Positions 1 through 6,712 of a DNA stretch of 8,673 nt are shown here, piece after piece. Numbering within the stretch: the stretch's first letter is position 1; the number at the start of each line of letters is the position of its first letter. Source of the DNA: DATLFA01 sp039934635 (GTDB taxonomy: Bacteria; Actinomycetota; Acidimicrobiia; Acidimicrobiales; WLNW01); the NCBI GenBank assembly GCA_039934635.1, contig JBDTLT010000231.1, forward strand, positions 1-8,673, in the 5' to 3' direction. Both the position numbers and the translations under genes were made by a program. Below the pieces are notes generated by a model, which ran no database searches, was not told where the DNA came from, and saw only the letters and a list, made by a program, of their open reading frames with translations.

Positions 1-646
1 CGAACTCGACCGACGAGAGCTTGATGTGGCAGCCCTTGCACGAGCCTTGCTCGAGCTTGGCGACGGCGACGCCGCCGAAGCTCACGCGGAGCGATTCGTA
101 TTGCGCCACGACCGACGCATCGAGCTCGGCGACCACCGCCGCGCGCTGCTCGGCAAACGAGTCGAGCTCGGCGTCGATCTCGGCCTCGGCGACGGTGAGC
201 TGTTCGCTCGTGGTCTCGATCAGGGCATCGCGTTCGATCTGCGCCCGCTCGCTGTCGGCGATCGTCGCGTCGAGCGGTTCGATCTGCACCATCAGGTCGA
301 GGGCATGGTCTTCGAGGTCGCGCTGGCGGCGCTTGAGGGAGTCGATCTCTTCCTGGATTGCCTGTAGCTCACGGGGCGACGTCACGGTGCCCGAATACAG
401 CCGCTTGTTCTCCGACGTGGCCTTGACGTTGACGGTTGCTGCGTCGTCCTCGAGCCGCTTCTCCTGGCGGGCGAGCTCGGCTCGTTCGTCGACGACGGGC
501 CGGATCGATTTGGCCGCCTCGGCGCCGGCCGCCGCGAGGCGCTTCAGCTCGGCCCGCTGCGCCAAGTTGGTCCGCCGGTGCCGCAGCTGGTCGATCGTGA
601 TGTCGAGCTCTTGGAGATCGAGGAGCCGGGCCAGCGAAGAGGACAT
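1..646 (-). CDS. Coiled-coil / C4-type zinc-ribbon protein (CT398/Rv2229c-like), 3' end missing
   Basis: An open frame starts at ATG 646 and runs off the left edge after 215 codons without a stop. The product begins MSSSLARLLDLQELD and is a long charged helical protein, probably a coiled-coil hairpin (residues about 1-195). It contains the stretch NKRLYSGTVTSPRELQAIQ (80-98), which is typical of the DUF164/CT398 family. It then enters a zinc ribbon whose first knuckle is visible, C203-x-x-C206 (CKGCH). The second CxxC pair should lie just outside the window, so perhaps 25-30 residues are missing. Family members are cytoplasmic and presumed nucleic-acid or partner-protein binding, but their exact role is not established. 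The gene begins 9 bases after the PBP stop, with only a weak purine-rich AAAGAG ahead of the ATG. This suggests one transcript and partly coupled translation. The family call is secure and the function is open. Confidence 0.9.
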   Translation of the reverse strand, partial: MSSSLARLLDLQELDITIDQLRHRRTNLAQRAELKRLAAAGAEAAKSIRPVVDERAELARQEKRLEDDAATVNVKATSENKRLYSGTVTSPRELQAIQEEIDSLKRRQRDLEDHALDLMVQIEPLDATIADSERAQIERDALIETTSEQLTVAEAEIDAELDSFAEQRAAVVAELDASVVAQYESLRVSFGGVAVAKLEQGSCKGCHIKLSSVEF

Positions 647-655
647 CTGCTCTTT

Positions 656-2962
656 CTATCGTGATGTCGACGGAGGGACTGTTGTCGGCGTGCCCGGTCT
701 CGTGGTCGTGGCAGATCCGACCGTCGTCGGCGGGGGCAATGTCGTCGTCGTCGGCGGGACGCACATGTCGAGACGGCCGTCGCCGTCGCTGTCGATGGTG
801 AGCGGTTCGTCACCGCATCCGCTGGCGAGTATGAGCTGTTCGGTGGTGCGCAGATCACGGCCGCCGCGCACCGCCGGGTTGGGTGCGGGGAAGGGCTTCA
901 CCGGTTTGCCCTCGTGGTAAGCGATGTTGAAGTCGCCCCACATCTGCGCGGGGAACGTGCCGCCGGTGACCGATGAAAGCCCTCCGACGCCGCGCATCTG
1001 CACCGGTGCGTTGGCGTTGCCCATCCACACTGCAGTGGTGAGATACGGCGTGTAGCCGACGAACCAGGCGTCGGTGTAGTCGCTGGTCGTGCCGGTCTTG
1101 CCCGCGGCGGGCTGTTCACCCAGGCGAGCCCGCGTGCCGGTGCCGCCCTGCACATTCGCGGCGAGCACCTGCGTCACCTCGCGCGCCGTTTGGGTCGAAA
1201 CGCCCCGCGTGATCTGTGGCTTGTGTTCGAACAGCACCTTGCCCGCACGATCCTCGACCCGAGACACGTAGTACGGCTCGGCTCGCTTGCCGTCGTTGGC
1301 GAAGGCGTTGTATGCCGAGGCCATGTCGAGAGGCGTGACATCGACGACGCCGAGGGGCAGCGACAGCACGTTTTGCAGTGGCGCCTGCAACCCCAGTGCC
1401 TTGGCGGTGGCGATGACGTTGGTGATGCCGACCGCCTGACCGAGACGGAGATACCCGCAGTTGCTCGACTTGAGCGTCAACTGCTCGATCGAGCCGAATC
1501 CACCGGGGTCTCCGTTGTAGTTCTCGGCGACGTAGATCGGCTCGGGTGACCCTTTGTTGTCGAACACGCACGGGCCGGTGCCGTCGAGGGTGTCAGTGGG
1601 AACGTAGCCCTGCTCCATCGCGGCGGCCAGCACGAAGGGCTTGAACGACGAGCCGGTCTGGCGACCTTTCGACGTGGCGATGTTGAACTCCAACCGGTCG
1701 AAGCCGGGTCCGCCGACCATCGCGCGGATCGCTCCGGTGGCCGGCTCGATCGCGGCGAGCGCCGCGGTGAAGTCACGGTCGTCGGCGGGCAGATTGTTGC
1801 GTACCGCGGCTTCGGCCGCGAACTGCGCTTTGGGATCGATCGTCGTATAGATACGCAACCCGCCGGTGAACAACAGGTCCCTGCGCTCGTCGAAGGTCTT
1901 GCCGAGAGCCGGCTCGTTCAGCAGCGACTGCTTCACTTCTTCGAGGAAGTAGCCATCTTCGAGTTTGTCGCGGGGCGCAACCGGCTCGTAACGGCGATCG
2001 GGCAACTTGACCAATTCGTACTCGGCCTTTTGCTCTTCGGTGATGTACTTCGTGTCGGCCAACCGTCGCAGCGCGAGCGAGCGTTGCTGGATGGCGCGCT
2101 CGGGGTTGATGGTCGGGTCGTTGCGGTTGGGGTTGTTGATCATCGACGCCAGGAGCGCGCTCTCGGGCCAGTCGAGATCACCGGAGAACTTGTTGAAGTA
2201 CGTCTCGGCCGCGGCTTGGATGCCGTAGGCACCTCCGCCGAAGTAGACCGTGTTGAGATACGCCTCGAGGATCTCGTCCTTGGTCATCTTCTCTTCGAGC
2301 CGCAACGCGAGCACGGCCTCGGGCACTTTGCGATTGAGGAAGTCGCGGCTGGCGTCGTCGAGTACCGACAGCTTGACCAACTGCTGTGTGATCGTCGAGC
2401 CACCCTGTTGCACACCGCCGGCGGCCACGTTGCGCAGCAATGCCCTCGTGATCGCGCGGGCGTTGACGCCGTTGTGCTTGTAGAAGTCGCTGTCCTCGAC
2501 GGCGAGCACCGCTTTGACCGCTTTGTCCGAGATGTTCTTCAACTCGACGGGCTTGCGATTGATCTCGCCTTTCAACTGCCCGAGGTAACCTTTGCCGGCG
2601 TCGAACACCAACGACGTCGCCGCGAGCTTGTCGAGGCTGATCTCTTTGGGTACCGACGAGTTGGCGGTGAACACATCCGCCACGCGAGGGGCGATCACAA
2701 CGGCACCGGCCGACATGAAGACCGACCCGGCCACGACGATGGCAAGGAAGCGAATCAGTAGGAGCAGGGGACGCACAACGACCGCCAAGGTATCCCGCGC
2801 CAGCCGCGGAGCGGTGGCGCCCCGCCAAAACGGCACACGCCCCGCCCTGGGGGGAGAGCGGGGACGTGCCGTCCGCTTGCCGTGGCATCGAGGGGGGTCG
2901 ATACGTCCGGAATGACCGGTGGGGGCACTGGGGGAAGTGCGTACTCGCCGTGTGGTGATCAT
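656..2962 (-). CDS. Class A penicillin-binding protein (glycosyltransferase 51 + transpeptidase)
   Basis: This is a bifunctional peptidoglycan synthase: it polymerises lipid II into glycan strands and cross-links stem peptides outside the membrane. From ATG 2962 it has 768 residues. They comprise a basic Pro/Arg-rich cytoplasmic tail (1-60), one membrane segment (about 65-91), a GT51 domain (about 105-285) and a penicillin-binding transpeptidase domain (about 400-690). In GT51, the catalytic Glu lies in AVEDSDFY (E156), followed by QGGSTITQQLVK (186-197) and RKVPE (E215). The transpeptidase has SSFK (S438 nucleophile, K441), SSN (499-501) and KTGT (622-625). All catalytic motifs are intact. 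The C-terminus adds a Cys-bracketed DxDxDGxxD motif and a Thr/Pro tail. The start is uncertain: the frame stays open upstream across the divergent gene, the ATG has only a weak GTGGGG ahead of it, and GTG 2836 or TTG 2788 would still keep the membrane anchor. It resembles PonA-type PBPs. Confidence 0.95.
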   Translation of the reverse strand: MITTRRVRTSPSAPTGHSGRIDPPRCHGKRTARPRSPPRAGRVPFWRGATAPRLARDTLAVVVRPLLLLIRFLAIVVAGSVFMSAGAVVIAPRVADVFTANSSVPKEISLDKLAATSLVFDAGKGYLGQLKGEINRKPVELKNISDKAVKAVLAVEDSDFYKHNGVNARAITRALLRNVAAGGVQQGGSTITQQLVKLSVLDDASRDFLNRKVPEAVLALRLEEKMTKDEILEAYLNTVYFGGGAYGIQAAAETYFNKFSGDLDWPESALLASMINNPNRNDPTINPERAIQQRSLALRRLADTKYITEEQKAEYELVKLPDRRYEPVAPRDKLEDGYFLEEVKQSLLNEPALGKTFDERRDLLFTGGLRIYTTIDPKAQFAAEAAVRNNLPADDRDFTAALAAIEPATGAIRAMVGGPGFDRLEFNIATSKGRQTGSSFKPFVLAAAMEQGYVPTDTLDGTGPCVFDNKGSPEPIYVAENYNGDPGGFGSIEQLTLKSSNCGYLRLGQAVGITNVIATAKALGLQAPLQNVLSLPLGVVDVTPLDMASAYNAFANDGKRAEPYYVSRVEDRAGKVLFEHKPQITRGVSTQTAREVTQVLAANVQGGTGTRARLGEQPAAGKTGTTSDYTDAWFVGYTPYLTTAVWMGNANAPVQMRGVGGLSSVTGGTFPAQMWGDFNIAYHEGKPVKPFPAPNPAVRGGRDLRTTEQLILASGCGDEPLTIDSDGDGRLDMCVPPTTTTLPPPTTVGSATTTRPGTPTTVPPSTSR
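761..817 (-). other. Cys-bracketed calcium-loop-like motif at the C-terminus of the PBP
   Basis: PBP residues 716-734 read CGDEPLTIDSDGDGRLDMC. They contain the pattern D-x-D-x-D-G-x-x-D (D724, D726, D728, D732) between C716 and C734. This pattern matches EF-hand-like and thrombospondin-type-3/dockerin-like calcium loops. The position lies beyond the transpeptidase domain, on the extracytoplasmic side, where a disulfide between the two cysteines is plausible. It is followed by a 34-residue Thr/Pro/Ser tail (735-768) that could be glycosylated or act as a wall-spanning spacer. Calcium binding and the disulfide are inferences. Confidence 0.5.
2830..2872 (-). promoter_or_regulatory. Two-part hairpin followed by T4 in the leader or 5' coding part of the PBP gene
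   Basis: ACGGCAC (2830-2836) pairs perfectly with GTGCCGT (2866-2872). Inside it CCCCGC (2840-2845) pairs with GCGGGG (2858-2863). The two stems are separated by a 3+2 internal loop and close on a 12-base loop. In the minus-strand transcript the stem ends in TTTT (2830-2827), so it looks like a weak intrinsic terminator or attenuator. If the PBP starts at ATG 2962 the element codes for residues 31-45. If it starts at TTG 2788 the element is in the 5' leader. It may also be chance pairing in GC-rich DNA. Confidence 0.3.
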
Positions 2963-2978
2963 CGGCGGCCCCACTGGC

Positions 2979-3025
2979 CCATTTGAGCCAAAGCGGGTGA
3001 TCAGGTGCCATTTGCGCCACAAATG
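2979..3025. promoter_or_regulatory. Candidate operator: inverted repeat plus upstream half-site in the divergent intergenic region
   Basis: CATTTG (3009-3014) and CAAATG (3020-3025) form a perfect inverted repeat with a 5-base spacer. The left half and spacer recur 29 bases upstream: CCATTTG-A-GCCA at 2979-2990 against CCATTTG-C-GCCA at 3008-3019, a spacing close to three helical turns. The element is AT-rich relative to its surroundings. It lies between the PBP start (2962, minus) and the amidohydrolase start (3059, plus), where a regulator could act on either or both genes. The regulator is unknown, and no convincing -35/-10 pair was seen in this gap. Confidence 0.35.
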
Positions 3026-3058
3026 AACCGTACGGCCCAACGCCACTACCGTTGGCGG

Positions 3059-4285
3059 ATGAGCACAGCGACAAGAGCCGAGAGCACAGCGACAAGAGCC
3101 GAGAGCACCGCGACAAGAGCCGAGAGCACAATTCTCGACCGCACCTGGATCGTCGACAGCGACACCCACGTCACCGAGCCCGCGGATGTGTGGAGCGAAA
3201 GAGTGCCGCGTCGTTTTCGCGATTCGGTGCCCAAGTTCGAACGCAACGAAAAGGGCCAAGACGTCTGGTCGCTCGAAGGCGAGCACTTCTATACCGTCGG
3301 CGTCACCGCGATGGCCGGTTGGCGCGATGTGTTCCCCAACTCGCCGGCCACTCTCGACGAATGCCATCCGGCGTCCTACGACGCAGCCGCGCGCGTGAAG
3401 TACATGGATGACAACGGCATCTGGGCCCAGGTGATCTATCCCAACGTCGCCGGGTTCGGCAGTCAGCGGTTCTTGCAGATCAAAGACGACGAGCTCAAGT
3501 TGATCTGTGTGCGCGCCTACAACGACTGGTTGCGCGACTGGGTGTCCGTCGATCCCAAGCGCTATGTCACCGTGATCTCGACGCCGTTCTGGGATATCGA
3601 CGCAACCATCGCGGAAGTCGAACGCGGTATCGACTCGGGCCACAAGGGCGTGTTGTTCACCGGCGAGCCTTCACGCTTCGGGTTGCCGCATCTCGGCGAT
3701 CCTCATTGGGATCCGCTGTGGTCACTCGCACAAGAAGCGCAGTTGCCCATCCACTTCCACATCGGATCCGGTGACACGGCGTCGACCTTCACGCCCGACC
3801 GCCTCGCGGCGCACGGCAGCGCCGCGACCTACGCCTATTCGTCGGTGTCGTTGTTCCTCGGCAACGGCAAGCAGATCGCCGATCTGTTGACGAGCGGCGT
3901 GTTGCCCCGCTTTCCCGACCTCAAGTTCGTGTCGGTCGAGTCCGGTATCGGCTTCATTCCCTTCGTGCTCGAGGCCGTCGACTACAGCTATCTCGAAGGG
4001 CGTAAGGACCGCACCAGTCAGTGGGACCTCATGCCCTCTGAGTATTTCGCCCGCCAGGTGTACAGCTGTTTCTGGTTCGAGCAATACGCGCCCACGCACA
4101 TGTTCGACACCATCCCCGTCGACAACGTGTTGTTCGAGACCGACTTTCCCCACCCGACCTGTCTCTACGGCAACATTCGTGAGCGGGTGGCCGAATCGCT
4201 CGGTGCACAGTCCGAGGCAGTCCAACGCAAGATCCTCTGCGACAACGCCGCCAAGCTCTACCGCCTCGACGTCCCCGCCCGTTGA
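3059..4285 (+). CDS. ACMSD-type amidohydrolase family protein (Amidohydro_2)
   Basis: This is a metal-dependent TIM-barrel hydrolase/decarboxylase of the Amidohydro_2 family, which includes ACMSD and gamma-resorcylate and 5-carboxyvanillate decarboxylases. It has 408 residues from ATG 3059. Visible motifs are the N-terminal metal site VDSDTHVTE (32-40, a DxHxxE variant of the usual HxH), IWAQVIYPNVAGFG (121-134), the central IHFHIG (H232, H234), VSVESGIGFIP (291-301) and the C-terminal acid in FETDFPH (D362). The protein should be cytoplasmic, as no signal peptide is seen. Its substrate cannot be read from sequence; in actinobacteria such genes often sit in aromatic or steroid catabolism regions. 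ATG 3059 is chosen because it directly precedes the repeats, but no good ribosome binding site is present. ATG 3023 and GTG 3005 are in frame, the former inside the inverted repeat. The gene is divergent from the PBP gene and followed after 68 bases by the metalloprotease gene. Confidence 0.9.
   Translation: MSTATRAESTATRAESTATRAESTILDRTWIVDSDTHVTEPADVWSERVPRRFRDSVPKFERNEKGQDVWSLEGEHFYTVGVTAMAGWRDVFPNSPATLDECHPASYDAAARVKYMDDNGIWAQVIYPNVAGFGSQRFLQIKDDELKLICVRAYNDWLRDWVSVDPKRYVTVISTPFWDIDATIAEVERGIDSGHKGVLFTGEPSRFGLPHLGDPHWDPLWSLAQEAQLPIHFHIGSGDTASTFTPDRLAAHGSAATYAYSSVSLFLGNGKQIADLLTSGVLPRFPDLKFVSVESGIGFIPFVLEAVDYSYLEGRKDRTSQWDLMPSEYFARQVYSCFWFEQYAPTHMFDTIPVDNVLFETDFPHPTCLYGNIRERVAESLGAQSEAVQRKILCDNAAKLYRLDVPAR
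3061..3123 (+). repeat. 21-base tandem repeat, three copies, at the 5' end of the amidohydrolase gene
   Basis: Three head-to-tail 21-base units occupy 3061-3081, 3082-3102 and 3103-3123. Each begins GAGCACAGCG. The first two are identical, the third differs by one base (A to C), and a six-base partial fourth unit follows. Because 21 is a multiple of three, the array encodes repeated TATRAES heptads (residues 3-23) without shifting frame. The repeat lies ahead of the conserved domain, which starts near residue 25. Copy number could change by strand slippage without destroying the enzyme. Confidence 0.95.
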
Positions 4286-4297
4286 GTTGACCGGCAT

Positions 4298-4326
4298 TTC
4301 CGATCGCACGCGTGCTCCATTACCCT
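4298..4326 (+). promoter_or_regulatory. Weak sigma-70-like promoter with a 10-bp palindrome in the spacer
   Basis: TACCCT (4321-4326) fits the TAnnnT form of a -10 box. Seventeen bases upstream TTCCGA (4298-4303) is a poor -35. Transcription would start near 4333, just ahead of the AGGAGG at 4341, giving a leader of about 20 bases. The spacer holds the perfect palindrome GCACGCGTGC (4306-4315), a possible regulator site. A better -35 match, TTGACC (4287-4292), is too far from this -10 (28 bases). Confidence 0.3.
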
Positions 4327-4340
4327 GCACATGAACTTCG

Positions 4341-4346
4341 AGGAGG
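4341..4346 (+). promoter_or_regulatory. Strong ribosome binding site that fixes a TTG start
   Basis: AGGAGG at 4341-4346 lies 7 bases before TTG 4354. Starting there gives a classic signal peptide beginning MRRSVIALVV. The upstream in-frame GTG at 4312 would put 14 polar residues ahead of the signal peptide and has no such site. The out-of-frame ATG at 4331 lies upstream of the AGGAGG. The TTG start is therefore preferred. Confidence 0.85.
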
Positions 4347-4353
4347 GGTCCCC

Positions 4354-6711
4354 TTGCGCCGGTCGGTTATTGCCCTGGTGGTCGGCGCGCTCGTCTCGAT
4401 GGGCGTGGGGACCGCACCGACGAGTGCCGACCCGACAACTCCCGCCGTTGCCGCCGCCGAGGCATCGTCGTCGTCGCCGCCCCCCGGGGTCGACTGCTAT
4501 TCGCTGCAGCGAAACAACGGCGCGGCAATCGACCTGTGCGACCACGGCCCCGACATTCCGGGCGACCTCACCCTCGGCCTGCCCCTCGATTCCTATCCGC
4601 AATACGACGCGGGCGCGCTGACCCCGCAGACGACACCGGGCATCAAGTGCTACGGCGACGGCACGTCGGGCATCCGTGTACAAGCGGTCTATGTAGTGCC
4701 CCAGGGCGTCGCGCCAGTAGCCGGGCGGCTCGCGCAGATTGCGACGTATGCCGCGCAGGTCGAGTCCGAAGTTTCCACCAGTGCCCAACAGACCGGCGGC
4801 GAGCGCCACGTACGATGGGTGACCAACTCCGGTTGTGATCTCGACGTTCTGCAGGTGACGCTGACGTCAGGCACGTCGCCCAATTTGTCGACCAATGCCA
4901 CCGAAATGGCCAACCTCGGCTACGACCGCTCCGACCGCATCTACCTGATGTGGGTCGAGGCCACGGTGCTGTGCGGCGTGGGCAATTTGTCGCCGGTCGA
5001 CGCACCCACGTCGATGAACACCAACACGTACGGCCCACGGTTCACCCGCGTCGACGTTCCGTGCTTCGGTATCGCCGAGACGCACGAGCTCGGACACAAC
5101 ATGGGCGCAGTGCAGGTCACCGCGCCGCACAGCACCACCGGAGGTCACTGCACAGACGAGTGGGACATCATGTGTTACGCCGACGGTTCATTGAATCCGC
5201 GCACCGGTGGCACAGCCACGATGGACGAGACCAACAAGACGAACGGCAACTGCCCCGGCACCGCGGATGCCTCGAACGGCTCGCTCCCGGGTACGCCGGG
5301 CACCGGCTACAACCGTCTCTACGACTGCAACCACGACGACTACTTCAACACCAATCCGACCGGCAACAACTACCTCCTCTCGCACTGGAACGTGGCCAAT
5401 CACCCCGTTTTGGCGCAGACCGACAGCACCGGCACCACGGGTGCCGGCGGTTATCACTCGTTGACGCGCCCGGCGCGCATCGTCGACACGCGTTTTGCGA
5501 ACTCCGCCGCGATCTGGGGCGTGCCCGGCCCTACGTATTCCCCCACATCGCCGAGCAACATGACCGTGCGGCCGATGCGGCTCACGCCGAGACGCTCGTA
5601 TGTCTCCAAGATCACCGGCTTCGATGTCGGCGGCGCAGGCATCACGTTTCCGCAGACACCGCTCGTTAGTGAGGCCGGCGTGCCCAACGTGGGCGTGGCC
5701 GCCGTCGTACTCACCGTCACCGTGGTCGATCCGTCGAGCGCCGGCTTCTTGTCCATCCGTCCCTACGACGTCAACACGTTCGCCGAGACGCCGACGATCT
5801 CCAACATCAACTATGTCGCCGGCCAGGTGATCCCCAACACGGTCACCATCACGGTGCCCGCCCACGGCCTCATCGAGGTGTACACGAGCGCGGGCGCACC
5901 GTTCGTGATCTTCGATGTCGCCGGATGGTTCGCCGACGCCAGCGGCACCTTCGTCGAGCAGGGGGCGTATCACGCGCTCGCCCCGACTCGGGTGATGAAC
6001 ACGCGAACTGGTCTCGGTGGGTCGACCAAGCTCGCGCCGAACACCACCGTCAACCTCAAGCTCACCGGCGGCGCCGTCGACTCGACCCACGCGGCGGCCG
6101 CCGTGCTCAACGTGACCGCGGCCGAGACGACCGCCTCGAGCTTTCTGACCGTGTGGCCCAAGGGTGAAACGAGGCCCAATGCCTCGAGCGTCAATTTCCC
6201 ATTGGGTGGTGCCGCGGCCAACCTCGTCGTCGTCGGCGTCGGTGCCGACGGCAGCATCAGCATCTATCTCGAAGCGGGTACCGCCAACGTGATCGTCGAC
6301 CTTCTCGGCTGGTTCGACGGAGGTGGTCCCGGTGCCCCTGCGGGCGCGGTCTACCGCGCGATCGCGCCGACGCGCCTCGTCGACACGCGAATCGCGCAAG
6401 CACCCAAGCTCTCGGCCAGCGAGACACGAACATTTGCATTGCGCGGACTTGGTGGTGTGCCCAACGCGGCGTCGGTCACCGCGGTGATCGCCAACGTCGC
6501 GGCGATCGCGCCGACCGGCGGCGGTTACCTCACCGCCTTCCCGAGCGGCGGTGCACTCCCCGACACGTCAACGGTCAACTTCGAGATCGGGCAAGACCGC
6601 GCCAATCTCTCGTTCATCACGCTTGGCGGCAACGGGTCATCGAGCGTGTTCGATTTCGGCGCGCCGACGCACGTGCTGATCGACGTGGCGGGCTACTTCA
6701 CCACTGCGTGA
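4354..6711 (+). CDS. Secreted metzincin-like metalloprotease with three C-terminal repeat domains
   Basis: The 785-residue product is exported. It has a signal peptide (1-25, MRR, hydrophobic core, cleavage likely after PTSA), a protease-like domain (about 45-350) and three repeats (367 to the end). The zincin motif is HELGHNMG (H244, E245, H248, G251), with a Met-turn-like WDIMCY (270-275). This pairing is characteristic of metzincins. The usual third ligand position, three residues after the glycine, is Q254; H259 or H265 (APHSTTGGHC) could substitute. Several cysteines in the protease region suggest disulfides, as expected for an extracellular protein. A Gly/Thr linker (about 355-366) leads into the repeats, each opening with an RxxDTR- or RxxNTR-like motif and ending in GWF or GYF. 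The gene is preceded by its own ribosome binding site and probably its own promoter. Substrate and role are unknown; an extracellular protease with surface-binding or adhesive modules is an inference. Confidence 0.85.
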   Translation: MRRSVIALVVGALVSMGVGTAPTSADPTTPAVAAAEASSSSPPPGVDCYSLQRNNGAAIDLCDHGPDIPGDLTLGLPLDSYPQYDAGALTPQTTPGIKCYGDGTSGIRVQAVYVVPQGVAPVAGRLAQIATYAAQVESEVSTSAQQTGGERHVRWVTNSGCDLDVLQVTLTSGTSPNLSTNATEMANLGYDRSDRIYLMWVEATVLCGVGNLSPVDAPTSMNTNTYGPRFTRVDVPCFGIAETHELGHNMGAVQVTAPHSTTGGHCTDEWDIMCYADGSLNPRTGGTATMDETNKTNGNCPGTADASNGSLPGTPGTGYNRLYDCNHDDYFNTNPTGNNYLLSHWNVANHPVLAQTDSTGTTGAGGYHSLTRPARIVDTRFANSAAIWGVPGPTYSPTSPSNMTVRPMRLTPRRSYVSKITGFDVGGAGITFPQTPLVSEAGVPNVGVAAVVLTVTVVDPSSAGFLSIRPYDVNTFAETPTISNINYVAGQVIPNTVTITVPAHGLIEVYTSAGAPFVIFDVAGWFADASGTFVEQGAYHALAPTRVMNTRTGLGGSTKLAPNTTVNLKLTGGAVDSTHAAAAVLNVTAAETTASSFLTVWPKGETRPNASSVNFPLGGAAANLVVVGVGADGSISIYLEAGTANVIVDLLGWFDGGGPGAPAGAVYRAIAPTRLVDTRIAQAPKLSASETRTFALRGLGGVPNAASVTAVIANVAAIAPTGGGYLTAFPSGGALPDTSTVNFEIGQDRANLSFITLGGNGSSSVFDFGAPTHVLIDVAGYFTTA
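5452..6708 (+). repeat. Three diverged protein repeats in the secreted metalloprotease
   Basis: At the protein level three copies follow one another: about 5452-5934 (residues 367-527), 5968-6318 (539-655) and 6352-6708 (667-785). They open YHSLTRPARIVDTR, YHALAPTRVMNTR and YRAIAPTRLVDTR. They share a middle block with hydrophobic alternation and an LT..P.G or LSIRP.D element, and close with FDVAGWF, VDLLGWF and IDVAGYF. Copy 1 is longer because of an insertion of about 40 residues after its DTR motif. The alternating hydrophobic pattern suggests beta-sandwich folding. The nucleotide sequences have diverged, so the duplication is old. I recognise the style from actinobacterial secreted proteins but cannot name the domain. 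Confidence 0.85.
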
Positions 6712-6712
6712 T

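Noticed and set aside
21..920. Open frame of 299 codons on the plus strand
   Set aside because: The product is Ser/Arg-rich low complexity and antisense to the zinc-ribbon gene and the PBP end, both of which have clear family motifs.
3061..3129. Possible CRISPR-like array
   Set aside because: The repeats are directly adjacent with no spacers and encode an in-frame heptad, so this is a simple tandem repeat.
2178..3131. Minus-strand frame of 317 codons with CSRLLSL repeats
   Set aside because: The repeats are the out-of-frame reading of the 21-base tandem array, and the rest is a shifted reading of the PBP gene.
2963..3643. Upstream 227-codon extension of the PBP reading frame
   Set aside because: Most of it is antisense to the amidohydrolase gene, has no PBP-like features, and reads the tandem repeat as LGSCRCA-type repeats. 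It is a shadow of GC-rich coding DNA.
3722..4330. Minus-strand frame of 202 codons
   Set aside because: It is antisense to the conserved C-terminal half of the amidohydrolase and contains no recognisable motif.
4331..4621. ATG at 4331 as a small plus-strand gene of 96 codons
   Set aside because: It is out of frame with the metalloprotease, gives an Arg/Pro-rich product, and the AGGAGG lies after its start codon rather than before it.
5188..6399. Open frame of 403 codons on the minus strand
   Set aside because: It lies entirely antisense to the secreted metalloprotease. The product is Arg/Gly/Asp-rich with no domain pattern, as expected from the complementary strand of high-GC codons.
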